From Asparagopsis taxiformis (lineage: Eukaryota > Rhodophyta > Florideophyceae > Bonnemaisoniales > Bonnemaisoniaceae), in the NCBI GenBank assembly GCA_030407315.1, contig JALQPE010002094.1:1-64000 (forward strand): a stretch of 64,000 nucleotides of DNA, read 5' to 3'. This document shows positions 20,917-32,450 of the stretch, piece after piece. Position 1 is the first letter of the stretch. Each line of letters opens with the position of its first letter. The notes under the pieces were generated by a model. It worked only from the letters and a program-made list of their open reading frames with translations, did not search any database and was not told where the DNA came from. Made by a program: the position numbers and the translations under genes.

Positions 20917-21505
20917 CTGATTCAGTGTGCTTCTCCCTTGGCTATGGTGCTTGGCACTCTTCCGGTGCCCCTTTTCGCTGATTCAGCTTCTCAATGTCGG
21001 GACGCTGTATCAGCATTGCCCCTACCACGCGTCACCGGTGGTGCGCGTGCCCCTCAATCAGGTGTCTTCGGCCGCCTGGTGCCCACCCGGAGGTATGGTT
21101 GCGAGCCACTCCCAACTTGCGTTTCGCAGTCTCATTACAGCCTGCTTCGACTTTGGCTATAGTGTCTGGCCTGCTTCTGGAACCCATTCCCCGCTGTATC
21201 AGCTTTCTGTCCTGGCCGTCGTGCTGGTTCAGCAAACCCCCCGCCGACCAATCGGACTTGGTTATTGATGTGCTCCCAACTATCGTTTCGCAGTCTCATA
21301 GAAGCCTGCTTCGTCTTTGGCTATAGCGCGGACCGCGCCGACCCTGGTTACTCTCTGATTCAGTCTTTGACTGGTTATTCTGCTGGATCAGCGTCCCTTT
21401 CCCCGATACCACGCGTCACCGGTGGTGCGCGTGCCCTTCGATCAGGTATCTTCGGGTGCCTGGTGCCCGGCTCTTGAGCCACTGCTCCTCTCCCGCTGTA
21501 CCAGC
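20917..21505. repeat. Array of eight GCTG-NN-TCAGC-like palindromic motifs
   Basis: CTGATTCAG or GCTGNNTCAGC occurs at 20917, 20977, 21004, 21193, 21223, 21355, 21382 and (as GCTGTACCAGC) 21495. Larger blocks are also duplicated here: TTTCGCAGTCTCAT...GGCTATAG at about 21120 and 21284, and CCACGCGTCACCGGTGGTGC at 21025 and 21409. There is no convincing protein. It lies between copy B and the transposase relic. Confidence 0.7.
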
Positions 21506-21780
21506 GTATCGCTGTATGCATCGCTGTACCTGCGCCCGCCCTATCCTATAGGGCTCCCCCCTCTTCTTCCCTTTTTGCTTCTTATACAAGTCACTCATCC
21601 CTGTTGTGCCTGGTGTCCTCCCTTCTTCCCTATTAGGGTTGGTGAACCACCATCCTTTCGGTGCACCACCATGACTCACCATGTGACCACAGGATTCTAG
21701 ACGGATCGTCTGTGTGGCCTTACAACCCACACTATGGCAGGCGATTCGCCTTTGCTCTACCACACTCAACCCGAGCCTGA

Positions 21781-22677
21781 CTACCGAGACAGGAGGTCTC
21801 GAACACCTCGCGGTGGCTCGCCGATTCGGCTTACAGCCAAGGCTGCCCGTTGTCGAATCGACCAAGCCATTGCACTACTGTAGGTGTAATTCAATTCTCC
21901 ATCATCATCAAGTTCAGCCATGTCACTGCCTTTGGCCACGGAACTCTCGTGAAAATCCAGGTTATCATAGAAGATTTCAATATCCGAAATAGATCCAGGG
22001 CGATGCTTGCTGCAGCCAATAGCGTATCCACGTGGAATGACAGACACCTCGGTTTTGTATCCGTACAGCTTGTGCTTACCACTGAAATATAACTTGCCCT
22101 CACGCATATTCCCAGATGGGCGATTAGTCTGCTGAAAAGTGACATCTGTCGCATATCGACAAAAATCGAATGTCGAGAAAACCTGGCCTTCCAACATCTC
22201 CTTCTTCATAGTGTACTTGGAGTTCATTCTTGTCACTGCGAATTTGTACAGCTCCGGCCCAATTATTTCCAGGTATCCCATGATCAGCTTCTGGAAGGTT
22301 GGCCCTTTCATACCAAACATCAAACCAGACATCTGCCACGTCGAAGGATGCTTGAGCACAGTGAGTGTCATGAAAAGAACATCCTTGGGCTGATGCTTTG
22401 ACTTACGACCTCTCCCGACGTTCCACGTGGACTGAACATGGGTGTTCATTCGTGTCCAAATATAGTCAAATTCAGACTCTGTGAAATTTGTCATGGTTTT
22501 GAGGGTATCGGGCCCTCCCTTTGACACGTAGCAGTCCAGAAGCGGACATGCTGACACTTCATCATCGGACGAGTCATCACGGGGAACACTCGACTGAATG
22601 CGGTTACGGTGGGTCTCAGCGGCCTCACTGAGCATGATAAGGGCCCTATTGACGTTGGGGGTAGGGTTGGTAGACAT
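21781..22677 (-). pseudogene. PIF/Harbinger-type transposase, C-terminally truncated
   Basis: A DDE_Tnp_4 (Harbinger-like) transposase that would cut and paste a DNA transposon. ATG at 22677 gives MSTNPTPNVNRALIML. A helical DNA-binding part follows (FTESEFDYIWTRM, residues about 65-80; RGRKSKHQPKDVLFMTL, about 88-104). The catalytic fold then reads YATDVTFQQTNRPSG (first Asp), KHKLYGYKTEVSVIPRGYAI, and GSISDIEIFYDNLDF (second Asp). The homologous sequence ends after about residue 266, near 21880, just where the third acidic residue (Glu) and the rest of the fold should follow. The last 32 codons come from unrelated repeat DNA. Hence it is inactive. About 298 residues compared with roughly 350-400 usual. 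Confidence 0.78.
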
Positions 22678-23561
22678 GTTGTTGAGCTGTGAGTGGATGA
22701 GTTGCCTGTAGAGGTATGTGGATGGTGAGAGGTGGTCTGGACTGGGGTAAGTTGCTACTTTTATACTCTATTGGATTGCAACTGCTATGAAGAAAGCCTG
22801 TGTTTGGAATAGTCGTGGTCATCTAGTTTCACGCTTGGCAATTAGGAAATATATCGATCTTTGATCAAATGGTCGATCTGTGATGATTCAATCTGCAATT
22901 ATTCAAGTGTTATGTTTTAGATCAATTTTCTAGGATTTTTTGAAATGAACATATTATATAGTCGCTTTCTAAATATTTACTTTAAAAGCCATTATTTGAT
23001 CAAGAGGTCTAGTGTATTATGTGTGTAGTAGTGTATATTGTTGTATGATCATCCGACACCAGAGTAGAGCTAATTTGCACGGCGGCAGCGGTGGTAGATC
23101 TAATAAAGCAAATCTAGTTTTAGCAATTTGTTTGATCAAATATTTGTCGTAGCGAAAAATTACAGTGGAAGAATTTGGGGGTGCTTTAAAGATATTAGCT
23201 GCACTGGAGATCTGGGATATTGAGCAGAAGTTAAATAGTTGGCAGCAATTCATTCGATACAATTCAGAGCTCTTCTGATACCCAGCAATGCGGCTCGCTT
23301 ACATCACTTCTGTCAATCCTCAATGTCTTAAATTCTCGAATATCATATGCCGTACTGATTCTCCAGCTTCCCAACATTTTCATCCACCGCCACCCAACAA
23401 AATTAGAACAGCCACCACACTCTCTCATCAGCGACACTACAACTCTCAGCATCACCGTTCCGCTTTCCATCCATCCCTTTTCCCTGCACAACCAATTCAT
23501 CTCTTTCGTTTCTGCCCCTGCGTTACCTCCACAACTTTAAACCAATCCAGCATCCAAAATC
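22678..23561. other. Intergenic, upstream of the first NLR gene
   Basis: A/T-rich and without a recognised gene. It should contain the 5' end of the broken Harbinger element and the promoter of the gene at 23562. I did not find terminal inverted repeats that pair with the other side. Confidence 0.5.
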
Positions 23562-26500
23562 ATGGGCACCATCTTCGCGCAACCAGACCGCTCCAATATG
23601 TACACGGGCTCCACAACCTCACCAACCATTCAGTCGCCCACCTCTGACCCCAACTGCCAGCCAACACGTCAGCCATCTGCCACACCGCGTACATCATCAA
23701 TATCCTCAACACCGCCAGTTTCCCCTCTGCCATACGCATCGGCTGCAATTCATACATCTTCCCAGCGTCTGCAATTCGCCTCCCAGTCCCGTATCGCAAA
23801 ACCACAAGTATTCGACGTTCCGCGCAATGTCCGTCAAATTCTCGATCTGTCACCCGACTCAACTTCTCCTGAAAGCATTATCAAACGGGCCCTTCTGTCC
23901 GATGAGCCGAGCAAAAATGCTATCGCGTTGGTTGGCATGGGCGGCGCTGGGAAGACGACTATCCTTCGTGCACTAGGTAGAGATGGCGACATCATGGCTA
24001 AATTCTCGGACGGCATTTGGTTCTTTGAACTCGGTCATGATGTCAAGCTTTCGTCCTTGCTCCGTCAAATGCAGACTCTTGTGAAATTTGTATTCCCAGA
24101 CTTTTTAGATACATTCAAAGAATTGGCTGCTGATGAAGATACGCATCGTACGATGATCACTCAGCTCATGGAGCGTTTGGCCACAAAACGCTTTCTTCTT
24201 CTCTTCGACGATGTTTGGGATATCAACTCAAGTGTGTACAAATTGCTGTTTTCTATGTGTACAGCAGTACAAGGGAGCGATAGTACGTCTTTGAAGATAT
24301 TAACGTCCACAAGAAGTGGAGATATTGGCGACGTCCCAACACACGACGTGTGCATTGCCGTTAATCCTGAGGATTGTGACGCCGAGAAAAGTGTCAGCAT
24401 ATTTTGCTGCTATGCCCGTATTAATCCCTCTAAACTCCCATCACTCTCACCTGAGAACCGGCTTGCTTTGAGACACATTCTAGAAACATGTGCGGGACTG
24501 CCACTTGCACTGAGTGTTGCAGGCTCTGCCGTAAAGCAATTGATGGCTCCATCCACGGATATGAGCAATCAGAATGCTTTTGTCGAGTATTGGCACAGTT
24601 TGGAGTCAAACACTACTCAGCTTTCGAATGCGGAAAGCGGAGAAAGACATCAGGGCCTATTCGTAGCGTTACAGTCTAGTCTGCAGGCACTGGAAAAGAG
24701 ATGGAAGCTAGAAAATATCACAATGGAAGACATGTTCCAGTCGTTGTGTATTCTCCAGAAGCAAATGTGTCTCCCTCTCAGTGCGATTGACAAATTGTGG
24801 GGAGTGGCGACAGAAGCTACACAAGATGGGGTACACATGTTAGCTCGAAACAGTCTCGTATCACTAGTTTGGGACAACAGGAAAGTAGTTGGTGTCCGAA
24901 TTCACGATCTGGTGCACGACTTGAGTGTTAAAATGGCCATGAAACAAGACGGAGTGTCCGTCTGGCATGGAAGGCTTCTGGATGCCTACAAGTCGTCGGT
25001 GAATACAAGCACAAGCACTGGAAATAATAGAGGTAATGAACCAAGCCGTTCGACTGGTGTCGGGAGCGTTGACGCCTGGTGGAATCTCGACAAGAATGAC
25101 AAGTATATGAACGACAATGTAGTACGCCACTTACTCGGTGCCGGGCGCATATCTGCAGCACTACATCTGCTCACTGACTACCGGTGGGTGGAGAGGATGA
25201 ATGAAGACAAAGAACGACCGCCGTTTCAAAAAGTCATCACCGAATTGCAATTGTCGCGCGCATACTTGAAGAAATACGAGAAGACGGACATAGGTAGAAG
25301 ATTAATGTATGACATCGACATCGTCACCAGAACTATGGGACTTTGTATGACTCTGCACTGCATGAAAAACCGGGACGAATGTACATTCCAGTTGTATGGT
25401 GGGCTATGTGGTGTGACCAGCGAATGCGGCCTCGTAGAACGGATAGTCTGGAGCATTGAGCAGCATGGGCAGAAGCCATGGGCTCGTGCGGGGCGCAGTG
25501 TATTGACCAGTGGGGGAAGCCTGCTGAAGCGTGTGCTGGAGGCGAAATGTCGTGTGTGGTGTATGTCAGCGGGGGCCGCAGGAGATGATGTAGTTGTGGG
25601 AGGGGATGGAGGCAAGTTGTTGGTACTGAATGGTCGTGATGGCTCGATCAGAAGGCCACTTACTAGTCAGGACGATGAGTGCAAGATAGCGGATGTTTTC
25701 GTAGACCGATCTTCAGGTTTAATATATTCCTGTAGTGAACAAGCTTGTGTGACAGTTTGGAAGAACCATAAGCAACTGCGATGTATGCAAGCTCAGGGTC
25801 TAAGAGGAAAGGAGTTAATTACCTGCATGAAGATTTTGCCAAGCATGGAGACTGTATTCCTCGGAACCGACAGAGGACTACTGCTGAAGTTAGATATGAG
25901 GAGTGGGAACACGACCAAGACTGTCTATGCACACAATCGGCGGGTGAGCTCGATGACGTTTGTGCAAACCAAAAACCTTCTAGTGTCTGCATCAGATGAT
26001 AGAATGATCCGGTTCTGGAGTATGGAAAATTTGGAATATGAAAACTGCATGGAAGTTCATAGAGGGTGGGTGAACAGCGTAACGCTAAGTAATGATGGCA
26101 GACTTTTGGCTTCAGGATCGAATGATGATACGGTTCGCATATGGGATGCACAGTCTTGCGCAGAACTCTGGAAGTCATCTCAACATAATAGTAGTGTAAC
26201 TTGTGTTTTATTCAGTGAGGATGGGAAGTTTTTGTACTCCGGAGATGAAATTGGCACAATATGCGTGTGGCGAGTGAAGGACGGTGGTCGTGATGTGTCA
26301 TTAGTGCACACTCTTCGCCATGGGACGATGCACTCCGTTGTGTCGCTTTCAATTGGAGATGATTCCGAACTTTTCGCGTTGTCGCTAGACCGTGTTTACG
26401 TTTGGGATGCAAGAGACTTCTCGAACACCAGCAGTTGCCAAGAAATGGAAGTGTTCCTGCCGGATGTCAAGCAGTTCGGAGTGTCCGCCAATGGAGCAAC

Positions 26501-27988
26501 GATGGTGACATGGAGCCCGCAATTGGATCAGATTGAGATACGCAACGTGTCTGACGTGTCCAAGTCTGTCGATCGTGTTATTTCGAGCTTCAAAATCCCA
26601 GATTATCATTTCGGTATCAAGCTTGCCGTGTCTGACGATCAGCGATTTGTTGCCTATTCCACCGAGGAATATCGGAAGCACGAATGTCTTGTATTCATAG
26701 TCGATGCACGCGATGGAACTGTGTTGCACAACCTCTCTACTGTGGAATGTTGGAATATGTCGTCCATAGAAGAACAACAAGGGCTGTCAGCATCCTCCTC
26801 GAGACTACTTGACGCGCCGGGCGGGCCTCGCACATCCTACAATTGTAGATACAATCATCCGGACAAAGGACTTGAATCTTTGTCTTTCAATTCAGACGCT
26901 AGTGTTGTCCATGCCATAGCCGTTGCAGAAGGAACTGGAACAAACTGGAGACGGGTTCGAAAATTATTTTCATGGGATGTTATGTCAGGAAATCCCGTAT
27001 CCGGAGAAGAATCATCAGCCATTAATAAGAAATCGGAGCTGAAGAAGACAATAAGACCGCATCTGTTCTTCAAAGGGTCACTAGCGACGCAGAGCTTCTA
27101 TTTTTCGAAGAACATAACGTGTGTCCATAACGGCAGAACTTTCACAATCGCATCGTTAGAGCACTATGTTAAGTGCGCCCATTATTGTTTCAATTCATCT
27201 CGTTTGTGGATTTCAAGAGACTCGGGAGGCCTGGAATACGCCGATCTCATAACGGAAAGCACGGAGTTCATACCACGCGAAGAACCGCAGTTGCCAGTCC
27301 TTTGTCAACTGGATACATCCCAAATGAAAGAGGCAGCCAAGGGTGCAAGGACATCCATAGAAGCGGAAGATGTATATGATGTGTTCATTAGCCATGCCGG
27401 GCCGGACAAAATCACCATTGCCGAGCCGCTCTATGAATTACTGGTGGCGATGGGCCTCAAAGTATTCCTGGATAAGGCAGAGTTGAGGCCTGGGCAAAGC
27501 GCGTCTCGAAAAATGATCTACGCCATGCAAACGGCAAGGATTGCCGTATTGATACTGTCACCGGAATTTGCAGCGCGAAAATGGACATTGAAAGAACTTG
27601 TGTTTCTTGGAGCGATTCCGCGGAGATGGTGAACGAGGCGTGACCATCATTCCTGTCTTTTACCGACTGGTCGCTGAATGACTGCCGGGATCAGCATACG
27701 CTGTTCAATCTGAAAGATGATAAGGGGCAAAATGTGTTCGTGGCAGAAGGATTTCTGGAGCGGATGGCAGATGAAGATGAATACGGAATTGGAGACGTTT
27801 TGAAAGCTCTGCAAACATTGAGGAGTGTGACTGGCATCGAGAATAAGGATGGCGTAACGAACGGAACAAGTGCTGAAGAGAGAGCGAAGCGGAAGGGGTT
27901 TGTTGAAGCCATCGCGATCGCGATTGAGGAGGCCAATCAACGACTGGAAAGCAATAGAGGTGCGTGCCCTAGTGGGGCATACGTGTGA
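23562..27988 (+). pseudogene. NLR-like NB-ARC / WD40 / C-terminal TIR protein, locus 1 (indels in TIR)
   Basis: An NLR-type signalling ATPase. MGTIFAQPDR starts it (possible N-myristoylation). A Ser/Thr/Pro linker follows, then NB-ARC: P-loop GMGGAGKTT (residues 125-133), Walker B RFLLLFDDVWD, LTSTRS, GLPLALSVAG, and VRIHDLVHDL in place of MHD. A helical spacer has VVRHLLGAGR and LLTDYRWVERMNED. WD40 repeats follow (about 690-1050, e.g. ASGSNDDTVRIWDA). TIR starts at residue 1271 (VYDVFISHAG), with ARKWTLKEL holding the likely catalytic Glu. The first frame stops at 27632, but the family sequence resumes: two bases are missing near 27600 and one is extra near 27669. The last stretch to TGA at 27986 has the conserved GIGDVLKALQTLRSV / ENKDGVTNG tail. 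Intronless. If the indels are real, the TIR effector is broken after the catalytic Glu. Confidence 0.88.
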
Positions 27989-30900
27989 ATATAAGTGTTG
28001 TATAGTTGGATGTTATTCCTGTAAATAAGAGATGTGTGTCATTGAGATAGAAACGAGTTTTGAATCGTGACGGTAAGCCGAGGGGACGCTCAAGTTCGCA
28101 GAATAACAGGGTGATTCAGAACGCTGTATGAATTCGGGAAGTTGTTCAACCACGACAATGTTGGATTCTTGTCTACGATGAATGATCGTTCGCAATGTCA
28201 AGCATTGAGAGCTGAACAGAAATTTCTGTCCCAGACTTCCCGACGAGCAAGGATTTCGATACTTTCTACAGCCCTGTGGGCGAGACAGCGCAACTTGAGG
28301 GTCGCATCAACGCACTAAGAGTTGGTATGCGCGTTTGGTGATGTGATAGTTCGTTGAATTCCAGCAGGGTCTTGCAACGATATGAATAATGCGAAGTCTG
28401 GCGGCAAGTAGAACAAGCTATATTACTCCCAAAATGGAAAAATTTTGAAAATGAAACAGAAAGGGAAAAATTGGAATTTGATGAAACTTCGATATGTTTT
28501 GAGGCTTTGATAAATTAGCAGTGTAAACTGTACTATCGAAAACAGGAGTGTTTGATAGTTTATGCGACACTGACACTACTCTTCATGGCTGTTGATTGGA
28601 TGTATCTACGATACGATCAGCAATACATACATCGCTGGCACACCATGCTGTAGAAACCTTTGAACGAAGAGATTTTCAATTTCGGCGGATTCTGCAGTTA
28701 GTTCTCCTCCTGCGCAGACTATTTCAGTGTCTCACTTTTTCTGACACATATGTTGAGGTTGGAATTTTGGCTCGAACCGTCACCAAATTGCCGGACATCA
28801 CTGTTAGAGGAACAGTCTTAAAAAATGTCAACGTCATCAAAGCGTTGGACGCGGATATACACACCTGTGCATCCACGTTCAGTGCGTTGCTGACTCTCAT
28901 GTGTATTCTTTACCTGCTTTTGTCCACACAATCCGAGAAAAAAGTCATGATCCCCACCCATAGAGAAGCATGCGATGATGTTGGATAAACTCATCGAATA
29001 CCAGTTCTACTTGATACTTCCTGAAGCCGTATTTTTTCAATCCACTGGTGGTGTTTTAGCTTCAGCAGCACAGCAGCAATGCGCTCTTTTTTATGCTTCA
29101 ATAACGCCCATGATCCCCTTTCAAGAAAAGTATTTTAACATCCTCCGTATCCACACAACTCAAGATTTGCAGATCAAAGCACTGCAAATTTTTTCAGGAT
29201 TCATATGCGCCGGTGTGTCACTGCATGTGAAGAATCAATGGAATCACTTTGTAAAGTCATCGGTGAGTTCTTTCAATTAGAGTAAACCGCCGATGGACGG
29301 AAGCGCGCTCGTGTATGGTTGCAAATGATTAGCGGCTCTGTCGCGTATCAATGTGGATGTCGAATAGAATTTGACACGTCGACTAGAGCTCACTTCACAG
29401 AGCCTTGAAATTTTCATCGTTCCTTGTCTGTGCCTTGAAAAGGGTTCAGTCATAACTGGTGGGTCACCAGCTGCGCTCGCTTGGCGAATACTCCAAATTC
29501 ATGAAACCACGCTCAGGGCCGGCAGCCTCTTGCTGCGCCAAAATGCTCGTATGACTGAGCAAATCGATACCGTAACTTTTCTTTCAATAGCCATTTGCAA
29601 TGGTGTACAGCACCCCCTCCACAAATATACTACTGTCGACCAGCGACTTTGAATTCAATCGCTCTTGTTGAGATGGTGCGAGACTGAGCGCGACTACTGT
29701 TGTTCCCATTGACCCTTGACTCATCCTGACATGGATAAAGTGACATCATTTATCATAGCTGAAACCCGTACCAGTTCTGAGCGGTTCTTTGAGCGATACG
29801 CACATGTCTTCACCATGTCAGTGTGCGTGATTCATAACAGAAAGAATGCAGTGTTGCTTTGAAAAATTACGTACACTTTCCGATGCACTGGATGAGATTT
29901 CTCTTCCAAAACTTTTGTGACTCGAAAAGAACGGGTGTACACACGTAGGTAGCCGCCGTAGATATGTTTCGGAGTGGTCAATAGTGATGACCTGTAATCT
30001 AGCGAGAATGCAAAGGTCATTTCTGGCATTGAGACGACTCGTTCTCGCAGGAGGGGAACGTAAAAGTGTCGTGAAGACGCATGTCATGTGTTATCAATGT
30101 CGTAGTTACTATTTGGGATGTTGAAGTTTGTGGCTGGTTTGACGCGGATATTTTAAGATGAATGCTGCTGATATGTGCAGTATGTTGCTATGATTGAACT
30201 TGAAACACACGGAGAGATGTGGATGGTCTGCTTTCGTCGATGGCTGTACGTGCAACATATTTGGGATTACTCATCTCTACAATTGTTTTTTCTATTTATA
30301 TGTTGACGTCAGTGGAATACAAATGAAGATGCGTATTTAGTTGGCATGTTATGTCAGAGCGTTATTCGCTGAATGCTAAATTGGTTTTGTGTATGCATCA
30401 AATCGATATCGAGAAGATGGAGGAGGTCAAAGCGTTCAAGCGCATGAGTCACAATTGATGACGCACAGTTGTAGTGTCGCGAGAGTGTGACAACGGTAGA
30501 AACGAACAGAATATCAGGAGATCCTGGGGAGGAAATAATTTGGAGAAATCGAAAGTTCAGATATGGAAAACATGTTGTTCGCTGAAAATTAATTTTAGTG
30601 TTGGAATATGAAAATAATAAAAAAGTGAAGCATATGTGGGAATTTTCATGGGCAGGAATGAGTACCCTTGTAGTACGTAATGACATTTGTCGGTTGTGAA
30701 GATTGAGAGAAATAGTTTGTTTGACATTGCTGTACTCAGACGTGTAAAATCAATGAGTGCACACTGACATTTTCAAAGTGAACTCTTGTACTCGTAGGGT
30801 TTTATGATTTCAATTTGGCGTGATTGCCGCCCTCTGAACGAATTGGAAGCGGCAAATAGACATCATCGTTGCAAGGATAGCGCTGTTACAACGAGTGCAG

Positions 30901-32450
30901 CATTACAAAGAGCTTGTGTTCAGAAAATTCAGAAATAGGATGCTAAATTGAACGATTACGGCCACTAAGCCGAGCCGTTACAGGTGTGAAGATGACTTGC
31001 GGGCCCTATGTCATCTTCACGCTATAATAGGGAATAATAGGAAATGTTCTCGTCAGATAGTGGAACCACGGAGGAGTAGCTGCAGCGCGATACAGCGACA
31101 ATAATATCTGTCTTGGGGCGGAAATTGTGGCTGTGCATTGTTTCAGGGGTTGTACGAAACTCTAAATTAGTGTACTCAGTTGTGACGAAGAAGAAATCGA
31201 TATGCACTCCACATTCGTGAAACGTTTCAATTCTAATTTTAGCAAGACTTGGCTTCCCGCGCTGGTAATTCATGGGCTGTGAATGACTCACAATGGCGTC
31301 GGCATCATGCTTTCTATATATCGCTTCGCTTATTGTTGTCTTGACATGACAAGAAATTTTTGGTGAGCTAAACAAAAGTCTGCAGCTTGGATGGATGGAT
31401 AGAATGAGCTAGAAAATAGAGCAAGAAACGATAACAAACAATCAATATCAATGGTTTCGTTTTCTCTGTGCGTGTAACTGATACAAAACCATATAGAAAA
31501 GCTCTCAACAGCAGTGCAACAAGACTGCCTGGAAAACATGAACACAACCAACACGCAAGTTTGTTATGCGTTCTTCCAATCAACGCACATTATGTACGGT
31601 ACGCCGAACGTGATGCGCAATATGAAATATAAGCCTTCAAGCGAGTAACGGAGAAGGTGGTATAGCAGGTTATAGTATGCTCCCATTGCAAGAGCGTGAT
31701 ATCACGCACGGCGTCTTGCTTGTTTCATAGTCAGCATGATAGCGGCGGTATATAGTTTTCCCGACTCGAGTGCCCCTTGAGGAGAAGCTAGATCATTGCG
31801 TTATCTAAATGCGCGTTGCGCCTCCTTTTGCCTTACATGGGTTTGCTGGCGTGTTGTGATCGCGACACGGCCAAGTGATATCTCCAACACGTTCTCAGCA
31901 TCGATTGGTGTACAATGAAATTGGCAAGCAATTTTTTTTGAAAAAATCGCTTGGCGCGACATGGTGTCATCAATAATTCTAGAAGTAGGAGGGTCATGTT
32001 TATGATGGAAACAGCAACCGTACGTCGTAATACAGCCACCCAACAAATGTTGCGCGACAACAATCCTCTCCATAGACTTTACATTCTAAATGCCGTAACA
32101 ATCTTCTTCTTATATCTCGATACCTGGATTACACCAGCAACCATTCGCACAATTCAGCCAAACGCCGCTGCACGCACATCCTGGATGTGCGTACGGCGGC
32201 GGATGTGACATCCAATAACAATGACACGTCTTCCCAGACAGCCGCCCAATGCCTCATTGTTGTTGATAGCGCGTTCCGTTCCCCCCTTGCATCTGTCCCA
32301 TCTTGACGCATTTCAACGACACATAAATCACCCACGCTTCAATTCCTCCTGCTGACTCAAGCACAACAGTCGCACAGATTGACCCGCTCAGATGCAACTT
32401 AGAACACGAAACATCACGTTCCAATCCGCCATCTCGTCCTCACATCCGTC
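27989..32450. other. 4.5-kb gap without a recognised gene
   Basis: Only short frames occur and none has a domain I know. Some minus-strand stretches (28600-29000, 29300-29650) faintly suggest decayed WD40 or NB-ARC but not enough to call. An 11-bp perfect inverted repeat (30986-30996 / 31010-31020, GTGAAGATGAC, loop 13) and a 10-bp one with a single-base loop (32172-32192) are the only structured elements seen. Confidence 0.5.
30986..31020. repeat. Inverted repeat, 11-bp stem
   Basis: GTGAAGATGAC and GTCATCTTCAC flank a 13-nt spacer containing GGGCCC. No poly-T follows. It lies in gene-free DNA; a small MITE end or a hairpin is possible. Confidence 0.6.

Noticed and set aside
28590..29660. 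Decayed WD40 or NB-ARC fragments on the minus strand
   Set aside because: A few resemblances only (for example a VDSSIF-like stretch), with frequent stops and no ordered motifs; not above chance by eye.
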